Source: Omphiscola glabra | Taxonomy: Eukaryota; Mollusca; Gastropoda; Lymnaeidae | Direction: 5' to 3' | Assembly: GCA_964017045.1 (NCBI GenBank) | Contig: OZ024808.1 | Location: 24,783,918-24,847,917 of the forward strand | Length of the DNA stretch: 64,000 bases | Translations under genes and position numbers: made by a program | Shown here: in pieces, positions 1-11,192 of the stretch | How positions within the stretch are numbered: the stretch's first letter is position 1 | How the letters are laid out: every line of letters starts with the position of its first letter | Notes under the pieces: generated by a model | The model's database searches: none | What the model saw: the letters and a program-made list of their open reading frames with translations, nothing else | What the model was told of the DNA's origin: nothing

Positions 1-95
1 AAATATTTTTTTAAAGAAAAGGAATCTACTGAATCAGTAAGACAGCAATCGATTGTGCAGAATTACAAATAAGATATTCAACCAACAATATTCTA

Positions 96-215
96 CCCCC
101 CCCCCCCCAAAAAAAAGAAACAACAACAAAAAACAACAACAAAAAACAACAACAAAAAACAACAACAAAAAACAACAACAAAAAACAACAACACAAAAAA
201 AACAACAAAAAACCA
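96..215. repeat. C13 tract followed by 13-bp (CAACAACAAAAAA) repeats
   Basis: Thirteen C (96-108), then A-rich sequence and about six 13-bp units from 121. The purely C/A composition leaves open frames in all directions; none is a gene. Confidence 0.95.
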
Positions 216-330
216 ACCAATATTGTTTGCGTTAGGTAGGGGACACAAGTAAAATGAAAATAAATTCCACATATTAATTAAAAATAAATACTTTTCTTTT
301 TGCCTTTATCATCTTGAACAATCGTCTTCA

Positions 331-1570
331 CGCATACAGCCATAGTTTACATGGACGGTGTAAATGTAAGTTGTTGCGCCTACAGCCATAGTTTACATGG
401 ACGGTGTAAATGTAAGTTGTAGCGCCTACAGCCATAGTTTACATGGACGGTGTAAATGTAAGTTGTTGCGCCTACAGCCATAGTTTACATGGACGGTGTA
501 AATGTAAGTTGTTGCGCCTACAACCATAGTTTACATGGACGGTGTAAATGTAAGTTGTTGCGCCTACAGCCATAGTTTACATGGACGGTGTAAATGTAAG
601 TTGTAGCGCCTACAGCCATAGTTTACATGGACGGTGTAAATGTAAGTTGTAGCGTCTACAGCCATAGTTTACATGGACGGTGTAAATGTAAGTTGTTGCG
701 CATACAACCATAGTTTACATGGACGGTGTAAATGTAAGTTGTAGCGTCTACAGCCATAGCGTACATGGACAGTGTAAATGTAAGTTGTAGCGTCTACAGC
801 CATAGCGTACATGGACGGTGTAAATGTAAGTTGTTGCGCCTACAACCATAGTTTAAATGGACGGTGTAAATGTAAGTTGTAGCGTCTACAGCCATAGTTT
901 ACATGGACGGTGTAAATGTAAGTTGTTGCGCCTACAGCCATAGTTTACATGGACGGTGTAAATGTAAGTTGTAGCGCCTACAGCCATAGTTTACATGGAC
1001 GGTGTAAATGTAAGTTGTAGCGTCTACAGCCATAGTTTACATGGACGGTGTAAATGTAAGTTGTAGCGTCTACAGCCATAGTTTACATGGACGGTGTAAA
1101 TGTAAGTTGTTGCGCATACAACCATAGTTTACATGGACGGTGTAAATGTAAGTTGTAGCGTCTACAGCCATAGCGTACATGGACAGTGTAAATGTAAGTT
1201 GTAGCGTCTACAGCCATAGCGTGCATGGACGGTGTAAATGTAAGTTGTTGCGCCTACAACCATAGTTTAAATGGACGGTGTAAATGTAAGTTGTAGCGTC
1301 TACAGCCATAGCGTACATGGACGGTGTAAATGTAAGTTGTTGCGCCTACAACCATAGTTTACATGGACGGTGTAAATGTAAGTTGTTGCGCATACAGCCA
1401 TAGTTTACATGGACGGTGTAAATGTAAGTTTTTGCGCCTACAACCATAGTTTACATGGACGGTGTAAATGTAAGTTGTTGCGCCTACAACCATAGTTTAC
1501 ATGGACGGTGTAAATGTAAGTTGTTGCGCCTACAACCATAGTTTACATGGACGGTGTAAATTTAAGTAGT
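331..1570. repeat. 46-bp minisatellite, about 27 copies
   Basis: The unit begins acagccatagtttacatgg and ends taagttgttgcgcct. Variants alternate (gttt/gcgt, ttgttgcgcc/ttgtagcgtc), and blocks of variants recur, a sign of multi-unit duplication. Each unit holds a small inverted repeat, TTTACA ... TGTAAA. Confidence 0.97.
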
Positions 1571-2023
1571 AAGACTGTGAGTTAATCACTTTGTTATTCA
1601 GATCCGCTCATTATCTGTTTTTTTGGAGAACAAATAGATTTTTTCAAACACCACCAGGGGCCAGAGCTCTTGTCCTCGGTAAATCCCCTGGCCTTTGATC
1701 CTCCATTGTTTGTGATCTCTCTTCAAACGGTTGAACTTAGACAAATCTCCACTGAGCTTAATTCGAGTCAAAAATAAATTGATAACCCACGAGAAGGCAA
1801 TTGTCATTGGATAAGTTTGTATGCTCCAGGGAGCCCGAATTGGGTCATCAGTCTTAACACTACTCTGTAAGAGTAAATGGTGTGCTCTCTCAAGGAATGT
1901 ATTTTGTTCCAGCACCACGGGCAATCGACTTTAAGGCAATTAAGTTTGAATTAAACACTGCAGCTACAGAATATTAAGTAATGGATGTGTTGGTACTTAT
2001 TTTCTTGAAATATGAATTTTATC
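1571..2023. other. Unique sequence, unrecognised open frame
   Basis: Minus-strand 1598-1924 is open for 108 codons (containing KRDHKQWRIKGQGIYRGQEL), but I recognise no family and see no splice or start support. Nothing else is visible. Confidence 0.3.
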
Positions 2024-2190
2024 AAAGTGTTGTTACTTAGCTACTCAGAATATGAAGTTACCCAAGAGTTGCTACTAAGCTACTCAGAATATGAAGTTAC
2101 CCAGGAGTTGCTACTAAACTACTCAGAATATGAAGTTACCCAAGTGCGAGATATATGAAGCTACCCAGGTGTGGCTACTCAGAAGTTACT
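2024..2190. repeat. 39-bp degenerate tandem repeat, about 4 copies
   Basis: The unit is built on ctactcagaatatgaagtta and cccaagagttgctactaag; the last copy is partly deleted. Confidence 0.85.
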
Positions 2191-2540
2191 AAATTGTTAC
2201 CCTGGTGTTCTGCTCTTAGCATACAAATCAGATCCAACCAATATTGTTTTCAGTTATTTTTTAAAACTCACTACATTATTGCAACAAAGGTCCCCTGAAC
2301 ACTGCTGGACGTCGATTTCCGCTCCCCAGAATGAACCTTGGAGAAAACGGATTGTTTGATACGGTGGTTTAAACTAATTTTACGCTTGGATGACTTTCAA
2401 TCACGTGAGAACGTGCGGACGTGTTCCACGGTTCATTTCTCCCATCTCCTCCTGTCGCCAGCTTTTGTTTTCCATAAGGTTTCAGATCATTGAGTAATTT
2501 ATTGTTTAAATACTGTTTTAAATGTTCTCTATATACAGAG

Positions 2541-2736
2541 ACGTGGTTCTCAACCTTCCTAATGACGCAACCCTCTAATACAGTTCTTCGTGACATGGAG
2601 AATCATCACCATATTTTATTTTCGTTGCTACTACATAACTGTAAAGTATATTTGTTTTCAGATGGTCTTAGGTGACCGCTGTGAAAGGGTCGTTCGACCC
2701 CCAAAGGAGTCGCGATCCATAAGTTGAGAACCGCTG
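2541..2736 (+). mobile_element. SPIN-like hAT miniature element, diverged
   Basis: The ends are (c)gtggttctcaaccttcc and gttgagaaccgctg, with the family interior (tacagttcttcgtg, gatggtcttaggtgaccg, gaaagggtcgttcgaccccc). The possible 8-bp flanks (atacagag and ttatagtg) are only partly alike, so this is an older insertion than the copies at 7164 and 25383. Confidence 0.8.
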
Positions 2737-2864
2737 TTATAGTGCAAGGAGAAACGAAGACCGTGCTAATGTCCGGTACATTTCATCCGTGTTTAGGCAA
2801 AGTTGTTTAGATTTTTTAAAATCCTTTACATTACCTTCGCTTTGTTCGTGGCTAACAGGCTGGG

Positions 2865-3310
2865 TGGCAGACTAAATCTTCGGTCGGCTAATTGACCCCC
2901 CTTCCCGTCAAGCTATCGAGCTGAAACTTGGCACATAGCCGGTGACAATTCATTTTATCACATTTTTAGCCCCAACCTCCTACCACAACCCAAAAATTTA
3001 TTGTTTTCTGTTTTTCTAGGCAAACATCAAGGGAAATTCCCGATAACTGCGTGAAATGAAATTCTTGAAAGAAGAAATATCTCAAGTGCGTTTAGTTTGT
3101 AATGTTTACTTTTGTTTGTGCTGAAATATTTGGTGAGATAACTCTGCGATGTTATAGCAGGTGGGTCTCAAAATGTTGATATAGTTCAGGGGCGCGAAAA
3201 AAAATGTGCGATTGTGAGCCCTCTGGGAGTGGGAACACTAATTGGGATTGTTATAAAGTGTGTTATGTGTATGCATGGTTTGTCACATTCTATAGCACCC
3301 CCCCAATTGC
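2865..3310 (+). repeat. Dispersed family X, copy 1
   Basis: Markers of the family in order are: gctatcgagctgaaacttgg, cacatttttagccccaacc, gataactgcgtgaaatgaaa, ctcaagtgcgtttagtttg, and caggggcgcgaaaaaaaatg. The same markers recur in the same order at 31.8 and 57.7 kb and inverted at 36.5, 48.7 and 52.7 kb. No protein frame is visible; the class is unknown. Confidence 0.72.
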
Positions 3311-4831
3311 TCGATATTACAATTTATAAAAGTTTTGTTGGAAAACTTAAGTTTTTTTGGCGTTGTTTAAATATATCAATTATGTTTTTCTGCGCCTGTC
3401 GATTTTAAATAAACGACTTGTTAAATGCTTTTTTTTTCTTTGATGAAGAGTAAATTCAATTTGCACCAATTCTGCAATTTCTTACTCGAGAGACAAGCTA
3501 TCTCATCCTTTGTACAGACCATAACTAGATCATTTGCAATTTCCCTGGGCTTTTTATTCTTAAGGTGAGGATTTTTATTAGTTTGATTATTCTGGGAAAC
3601 TTCCTGAAAAGAAATTTTTAGTTTCTGACTTCCCATGAGTCAAATAAATGAAATCGGTCATCGATCATTTGACTGAAGAACATTTTGTTAGTCAGGATAG
3701 TCGGTGAATTTAGGTCAACCTCGTATTTGGCCAGACAAAAATCTCAACCACAATTAGCAAATTGTTTAAATAAGTTTTAAATTTTAAAAAAACAAACAGA
3801 CGGTATAATTATAATTTCGCAGTGTATGAAAATTTGTTTCAAATTGAAATTTAATACAAAAATCTTTTTTTTGATCGACTTCACAGCTACTTTTTTTGTC
3901 GATGTGTTTACATTGACTGTTAACTATAATTCAACAACCCCCTTCCACACACACTTCTAGAACTACTAGAAGGAAAAAAAATCAGAACAAAAACTTCTTC
4001 TTTCTTAATATCTGGCTTAGACCGGTTCAACTCAATTTGAATTTTTTTTAATTGAAATCCAACCGAAATTATTTTCTAAAGGGACCGATAAACCCCCAAA
4101 GCTGCTGGTCCCTGGATACACAAGTTATCTTTGAAGTGGCCCGAGAGTAAAGAACGTGTAGATCTACAGGCATGAATTGTTAAATAGCTCTATCATGTTT
4201 ACACTTTCGTTGAGGACCGGCGTCGTCTCTCTTGGACTTAATCGATTCGTTAACCTTTTTTTTAAAAAAACCCAATCTCGCCTTCTTTTGTCATTTAAGA
4301 TTTAACGGTCAGAGATTTAAAGGCCCCAACCCCAACGCCCCTCTCCCCCCCCCCAAAAAAAAAAAATTAAGCAAAAATCTCTAGCCCACCTGGCACCTGC
4401 CTGCGTCACTAGTATGTAACACATTTTTATTAAAAAATAAATTGATCTTCTCAAGCACAAACCACTTCTGGCAAGCCATTAGAGTAATCAAGAAATTATC
4501 AAATCTCAATTAAAATCATTCTTTTATTATTGATGTCAACGTTTGGCCATTGATGAAAAAAAATAAATTGCATAGAAGTAAACCGATATGAAACCATGCA
4601 CTGGCACACTTCAAATGTTCGGTCCCGGTTGTGTCAACCAAGAAAAATTATTATGAATAGAACCGAGGTTCACCCCCGTACGACATCCCATTTTAGGAAT
4701 TGATTAACGGGGGAGCAGTTTTTGTGACCTTTTTATTATAAATATCTCCGAAATAGGTCTAGCGTGGCTTAGACTATTGGGATTGTGCCTTTCTCAGTCA
4801 GTGGCTGCAACTCAGGGAAATCCGGACGATC
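3311..4831. other. AT-rich unique sequence, nothing recognised
   Basis: It contains homopolymer tracts (C and A near 4340-4366) and no sizeable frame with coding character. I see no RNA gene or repeat family in it. Confidence 0.5.
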
Positions 4832-5290
4832 TCGATGAGTTCTATATTATGTTAGTGCCATTGGTGAGTTTTATAATCTGTTATTGTCATCGGTGAGTTT
4901 TATAATCTGTTATTGTCATCGGTGAGTTTTATAATCTGTTATTGTCATCGGTGAGTTTTATAATCTGTTATTGTCATCGGTGAGTTTTATAATCTGTTAT
5001 TGTCATCGGTGAGTTTTATAATCTGTTATTGTCATCGGTGAGTTTTATAATCTGTTATTGTCATCGGTGAGTTTTATAATCTGTTATTGTCATCGGTGAG
5101 TTTTATAATCTGTTATTGTCATCGGTGAGTTTTATAATCTGTTATTGTCATCGGTGAGTTTTATAATCTGTTATTGTCATCGGTGAGTTTTATAATCTGT
5201 TATTGTCATCGGTTCGTTTTATAATCTGTTATTGTCATCGGTGAGTTTTATAATCTGTTATTGTCATCGGTGAGTTCTATAATCTCTTAG
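4832..5290. repeat. 29-bp minisatellite, about 15 copies
   Basis: The unit starts gttattgtcatcggtgagt and ends tttataatct. The inner copies are almost identical; one has ttcg for tgag. The edges are more diverged, as in recently expanded arrays. Confidence 0.97.
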
Positions 5291-6295
5291 TTTCATTGGA
5301 CCTGTAAAAGTCATTACATGAAACTTTTAACGCTTCGTAGTGACATTTTATACAAAAGAATTAAAACTTAAATAAAAAAAAAATTAATATAAAAAAAGAT
5401 TAAAATTTAAAAAAAAGTATTAATTTTTTTAAAAAAACCTTAACAAGTCTTTTTCTGTTATCCACAAGAAATTATTTAAAAAAAAAGAAACATGAAAGTA
5501 CGCGATTTAATTGAGGGTTTTTTTTTTATAGAGAAGGTCACCTTGACCTCATAAAGGTCACATATCAGCGCCATACACTGCTTGTAATAATCCAGCGTTT
5601 ATTGGAAATGCGCGCCAAGTCGCCAGGCCCTGTTTGTATTGATTCCCTACCAGCTCAAGCATGAAGGTCAGCCTTTCACGGCCTCTTAATCACCAAACTC
5701 ACAGACGGACCGAGGGGCCTCCTCACAGCTCCGTCGCCCATGGCAACACGGAGACGCTTAATTTATTGGTCATTTCACTATAACGATATAATAAATAATG
5801 GGGGATAAAAGACTACCCCCCAAGAGAATTTAATGGAATGGAATGACAAAGGGACACGTTGAATGCAATCAATTTTCTAACCTATAAATTATTTCAATGG
5901 TATTTTAACGGATAACGACTTGGTTTTACGGACACGGCATGAGTAGTTCAAGTCTTAAAGATTGACTGAGTTCATTTTTTTTTAAATTTTAAATAAATAG
6001 TCAAATATTATCAATATTTCCTTATTTTATAATGTCAAGCTTGACATATCTGTGCTGGGTAACATTGGATAAAACTATATTTTGAAAAATGGTTAGCCAT
6101 CTCACTACGTCACAGAAATAAGAAATTTAAAGATAATCATGTAGTCTAGGTCCCAAAAACACACAGTGTATAGAATTTTATTTTCTAGTTGAGCATTCTT
6201 GTTAAATGCTTATTAACTTAACCCCCCCCCCCAAAAAAAAAAAGAAAATCCATTTCTGCAAGCAGTACGTTATTTGGTAAGGTTGTAAAAAACCC
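5291..6295. other. Unique stretch with GC-richer core
   Basis: The core (5530-5800) has nuclear-receptor half-sites and unique sequence such as agtcgccaggccctgtttg and atggcaacacggagacgctt. There is no long frame. It could be a conserved non-coding element; the rest is AT-rich with A/T tracts and a C/A tract at 6222-6243. Confidence 0.4.
5535..5560. promoter_or_regulatory. Perfect oestrogen-response-element-like palindrome plus third half-site
   Basis: AGGTCA CCT TGACCT (5535-5549) is an exact inverted repeat with 3-bp spacing, the consensus for steroid-type nuclear receptors of the ER class. A further direct AGGTCA half-site lies at 5555-5560. The flanks to 5800 are unique, higher in GC than their surroundings and free of tandem repeats. 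No adjacent gene was identified, so a regulatory role is inference. Confidence 0.4.
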
Positions 6296-6830
6296 ACTCT
6301 AAGCCCAACCCCAACGCCCCACTAAACCCCAAACTCCACCTTAAACCCCACCTCAATCCACCAAAAACCCCATCAAAGCCTAAACCCCACCTTAAGCCCT
6401 ATCAAAACCCCCCCATTAAACACACCAAAAACCCCACCTTAAACACACAAAAAAACCCACCTTAAACACACCGAAAACCCCACCTTAAACCCCACCCAAA
6501 ACCCCACCTTAAACCCCACCCAAAACCCCACATTAAACCCCACCCAAAACCCCACATTGAACCCAACCCAAAAACCCCACCTTAAACCCCACCCAAAACT
6601 ACACATTGAACCCCACCCAAAGCCCCACCTTAAACCCCACCCAAAACCACACATTGAACCCCACCAAAAACCCCACCTTAAACCCCACCCAAAACCACAC
6701 ATTGAACCCCACCCAAAACCCCACCTTAAACCCCACCTTAAACCCCACCTTAAACCCCACCCAAAACCACACCTTGAACCCCACCCGAAACCCCATCTTC
6801 AACACCAGCAAAAACCCCACCGTCAGGTCA
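6296..6830. repeat. C-rich 12-bp-based repeat (aaccccaccttaa), strongly strand-asymmetric
   Basis: Units alternate between aaccccacctta and aaccccacccaa/cattg forms. The plus strand has almost no G over about 530 bp, so the minus strand is a run of GGGG and GGTGGGG blocks able to form G-quadruplexes. Long frames on both strands (NPTLNPTQ, PHLKPHPK) are products of the repeat. Confidence 0.95.
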
Positions 6831-7163
6831 CAAGAGACTAAGATATCCGTTAGAGATGCCATGATTATTGAGCATTGCCTCTCCAGAATCTGTTGGGCAA
6901 TTATCGTGGGCTGTGTTCAAATCATTTGCTTTCCATGAAATGGGCCACGAAAATATTATAGAAAAACAAGAACAACACTGATGAACATCGTTGGCAGAAC
7001 AGAGCCTGCTTGCTTCCTGTCTGACGTATTCGATTTCTCCCCCCCCCCCCCCAATCCCCCCAGATATATTCAAGTCCTTAAGTACACACACCTCCTATTG
7101 TTATACCTCTATTGTATCTTACAATGCCAAGAGAATACTTCTAGCCACACCGATCTCTTATAC

Positions 7164-7341
7164 CAGTGGTTCTCAACCTTCCTAATGCCGCGACCCTTTA
7201 ATACAGTTCCTCGTGTTGTGGCGCCCCCCCCCCCCCGACATTCAAATTATTTTCGTCTCTACTTCATAACTGTAGGTGACTTCTGTGAAAGGGTCATTCG
7301 CCTCTCCAAAGGGGTCGCGACCCACATGTTGAAAACCGCTG
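7164..7341 (+). mobile_element. SPIN-like hAT miniature element, exact TSD
   Basis: A 178-bp non-coding element with ends CAGTGGTTCTCAACCTTCC and (reverse complement) CAGCGGTTTTCAACATGTGG. It is flanked by an identical 8-bp target duplication TCTTATAC (7156-7163 and 7342-7349). The interior has the runs typical of SPIN/URR1-type hAT elements (gcgaccctttaatacagttc, gtgaaagggtcattcg, ggggtcgcgaccca). It needs a transposase supplied from elsewhere. Orientation is arbitrary. Confidence 0.88.
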
Positions 7342-7349
7342 TCTTATAC

Positions 7350-9446
7350 CATTACATTCCTTATTTAATATCAAATTAAAAAAAAAAAATCTTTATATGC
7401 GCAATCAATTGTGAAATCGATTTCGCTAAGCATGTTAAAGGTTAAACGGGAGATTCAGCACACAAGCCTTAGTTCCGGCTGCGTAATTTTGGCGCATGCG
7501 CAAATGATAATTTGTGAAATTTCGTCAGCTTTGTAGGATCAGAAGTGACGTAATAATTTTAACAATGCTGGTGCTGTGTTTGAAAACACAATATCAATGA
7601 TCGATGGATGTCTTACTGAGTTTATATATCTTTTATACAGACTCCGGTTGCCAATATCCAGCGTCTGATTTTGTTTATCATCCATGGCATTTTCCTTTGC
7701 TTGCACGTCACCGTTATGAGGATACTATATCAATCCTCGGATATTTTTAGAAGCTGCTCGCATTTCTAAAAGAAAACCTTAGATCCATGTCAACTCCGTG
7801 AACTCGACATTTGCAATGACATGAAATTTAATTAAATCTTTTTCAACAAAATTTTAAAAAAATAAATTAATATTTAAGGTAAGACTGGCAAATAGACATT
7901 TAGTTAAAGATAGGTGATGCAGACGTCAACTCTTTGCGCCACCCGGCCACACCAAAACATCGTAGCTCATGGGTTAAAAAGAGATATGAGTGTGTTGAAC
8001 GTGTAGATAGCATTGTACAATGAATGTTACGTAATGTTATCAATATGGAGAAATTAATCTCTTATGTAAGTGTGTGGCTCGTTCTAAAACAGTACACAAC
8101 AAAGGACGATACCAAATGATAAATGCAATAACAAAGAATACGAATACTCAAACCAGGGCTAATTGCAATTAATTAAGTTTTCAATATGTTAATTATAATA
8201 AATTACAAAATCAAAAGAAATATAATTAAAACGCTATAATGTTTGGCTTGTACCGGTACGATGTTAAATAAAACACAATGTACAAAAAGGGTATAATGAT
8301 GAAAAGAAATCTACACACACACTCTGTCTCGTTGTTAAAAATAACACGAGTGATAGTATCTCGTGATAAATGATCTGCCTCTCTCTGTCATTTGTCTCCA
8401 CACGCTTCTATAGTCTATTCTATTCATTTTTCGAGAACCGCCTCACGTATTGTTTTCATTTCCAGTTGTATCCAGATTTTTCTTCAAAAGGAAACGGACA
8501 ATACTTATTTAGTTGAAAGCAAGGTCAAAGGGAGACTATTACTTTGCTACCCACACCCCAAAAGCGGCCTCGAGTTTGTTGTCTGCTAGAGTTCGTGCAC
8601 GGGGAAAGCATGAAGCAAACAAGTCGCCTACATAGCAATGAATAAGACGAAGACTCGTTTATAAATTCCTTATCAAATAAACACATAAAACAAAGCCGAT
8701 ATGCTGGTCAGTGAAAGAGACGTCAGAAGATCACTTAGCATACAAGAAAATAACTTACTCAATCATTCTGTTTTAAAGTCCAAGTATCTAAAATACAATA
8801 TTTTTTTTATATTTTTCAATCAAGTCGGTCAGTGCGTTCTAATCTTTCAAAAAACATTTGGGGGGGGGGGGGGGGGGGGAGGGGGGTTGGTCTGTTTCCA
8901 CGCCTGTAACCTAACCCCTCCCCTATCTCCTCAAACCCCCACCCCCCTCCAACCAACCCACGTTTTAAAACTAGTTTTATGAGCACGTAACATAACTCAG
9001 TCCATGGGTTATCTCATAACGTTTAGCCTTGCATAATTCGAATGAAACGATGCAATCTCACAAGTAAGAATCCCACTGCCATTAACCCATGTAGTCCCAC
9101 GGTCGTATAAACCAGCCTGCATGTAACTCAATCTGCGCGATGGCTCATTTTGGACAGGCCAAAGGTCAAGCTCATAGACATGCCAGCTTGGAATAAAAAC
9201 ACTCGATATCCCCATAACCAGATATTTCATGCGGCTAAGAATTACTCGGCCAAAACACAATTTTCCTAAAATTTTATTTTGGTCTCAAGATTTATTTTTT
9301 TACGATCATAAAAAATAATAAAATCGTATGATATTTATAAATCGAATGTAAGAATAGCCTTGAGTTCCTCATATTTAAACGCTTGCTTTTATATAATGAA
9401 GAAAAACAACAACACAATCATGTTTTTCTATTTTACGCCAGTCAGC
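7350..9446. other. Unique AT-rich sequence, nothing firmly recognised
   Basis: It contains a G tract of about 26 bases (8861-8886) and a C-rich stretch (8915-8960). Minus-strand 9009-9260 is open for 83 codons but matches nothing I know. No repeats of note. Confidence 0.4.
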
Positions 9447-10090
9447 TGGGACTCGTTAACCTTGGCCGGAAACTCATCTAAGAGATGGGACTCGTTAACC
9501 TTGGCCGGCAACTCATCTAAGAGATGGGACTCGTTAACCTTGGCCGGCAACTCATCTAAGAGATGGGACTCGTTAACCTTGGCCGGCAACTCATCTAAGA
9601 GATGGGACTCGTTAACCATTGACGGCAACTCATCTAAGAGATGGGACTCGTTAACCTTGGCCGGCAACTCATCTAAGGGATGGGACTCGTTAACCTTGGC
9701 CGGCAACTCATCTAAGAGATGGGACTCGTTAACCTTGGCCGGCAACTCATCTAAGAGATGGGACTCGTTAACCTTGGACGGCAACTCATCTAAGAGTTGG
9801 GACTCGTTAACCTTGGCCGGCAACTCATCTAAGAGATGGGACTCGTTAACCTTGGACGGCAACTCATCTAAGAGATGGGACTCGTTAACCTTGGCCGGCA
9901 ACTCATCTAAGAGATGGGACTCGTTAACCATGGACGGCAACTCATCTAAGAGATGGGACTCGTTAACCTTGGCGGGCAACTCATCTAAGAGATGGGACTC
10001 GTTAACCTTGGCCAGCAACTCATCCAAGAGAAGGAAACTCCGAATTCAAACCCTGAGATGGAGTCCCGTAGGCGGATAATATTGGCACAA
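9447..10090 (+). repeat. 39-bp minisatellite (15 copies) expanded inside a SINE body
   Basis: The unit starts tgggactcgttaacc and ends catctaagaga; 15 copies run from 9447 to 10031. The unit matches, in opposite orientation, the SINE body at 38.0-38.3 kb. The bases just after the array (10031-10090: gaaactccgaattcaaaccc ... gtaggcggataatattgg) continue the same SINE body in the right order. The tRNA-type head is absent. Because 39 is a multiple of 3, the array reads open on both strands (WDSLTLAGNSSKR on plus), but nothing else suggests a protein. Confidence 0.88.
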
Positions 10091-10639
10091 TGAAGCATTC
10101 CAACTACTCCGGCGACGCCACTGGGGCAATCTGTATCATCCACATGATGTTCCCTTGATTTTATCCAGCGGCGTGGAGAGAAACAATTTGCTGTTGGGAG
10201 CCAGCTTATAATCCTAAAAGACTAATCACAGGCCTTGTTGACTTCGCCCTTTGAAGTCTACACCATCGTCACATTACGACGGACTGATGCTAGGATATTT
10301 TTTTTTATCTCTGTAGATTTACTTGATCGTATATCTTATTTAAAGTTAACAACTTGATCAGGAAAATTTGCGACATTTGAAACGACACAACCGTGGGAAA
10401 GTATCACGTTGCATGATGGCCGTTCCCTCCCCATCCCCACCACATCCCACCTTTAAGTCTAAATCAGACCTCGTTAAGTTAAGGACAATTAAACCGGGTT
10501 TTGAAGAAAAAAAATACTTTCAAAAAATTGTTCCCCTTGATTTGAAGACAACGTCTAATGTGTGTGTCATTAATTTGAGTAACGCAAACAGATCAGATGC
10601 TAATTGTGGAATTTTTAACGAGCCCTTTTTATGACAGTT
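10091..10639. other. Possible SINE 3' part, then unique sequence
   Basis: 10091-10240 continues from the SINE body but does not match the tail at 37925. Beyond it, the open frame 10368-10634 is unrecognised. Confidence 0.35.
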
Positions 10640-11008
10640 GTCACTACATAGAAGACAGTTTCTCTACAGTGATATACAGTTTCTGTGCAATGACATGCAG
10701 TTTTACTTAATGTAGACAACTTTTATATTCCAGCATACAGTTTCTCTGTGGTGACAGTTTTTATTTTGTGACAGACAGTTTCTCTGTAGTGACAGACATT
10801 ATTTTATGTAGTGACAAACAGTTTCTCTGTAGTGACAGACATTATTTTATGTAGTGACAAACAGTTTCTCTGTAGTGACAGACATTATTTTATGTAGTGA
10901 CAGTCAGTTTCTCTTTAGTGACAGACAATATTTTATGTAGTGACAGAGAGTTTCTCTGTAGTGACAGACAGTATTTTATGTAGTGACAGACAGTTTCTCT
11001 GTAGTGAG
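10640..11008. repeat. 43-bp degenerate minisatellite
   Basis: Units carry acagtttctctgtagtgaca and gacattattttatgtagtga. The first copies are degraded; those from 10790 on are more regular. Confidence 0.9.
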
Positions 11009-11073
11009 AGCACCATTCTTTATTTTATCAAACCCTTTGATAAAGTCATATACACTTACGCTGCTGACACACA

Positions 11074-11192
11074 TATCCTATCTACTTGCTATCCTATCTT
11101 CTTGCTATCCAAACTACTTGATATCCTATCTTCTTGCTATCCAAACTACTTGCTATCCTATCTTCTTGCTATCCTATCTAATTGCTTGCTAT
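11074..11192. repeat. 15-16-bp repeat (ctatcctatcttcttg)
   Basis: About eight short units alternating ctatcctatcttcttg and ctatccaaactacttg. Confidence 0.9.

Noticed and set aside
6557..6938. Proline-rich proteins (PHLKPHPK, NPTLNPTQ)
   Set aside because: They are translations of a 12-bp-based C/A-rich repeat in different frames.
9009..9260. An 83-codon minus-strand gene
   Set aside because: Balanced composition but no family resemblance and no splice-site support; insufficient to call.
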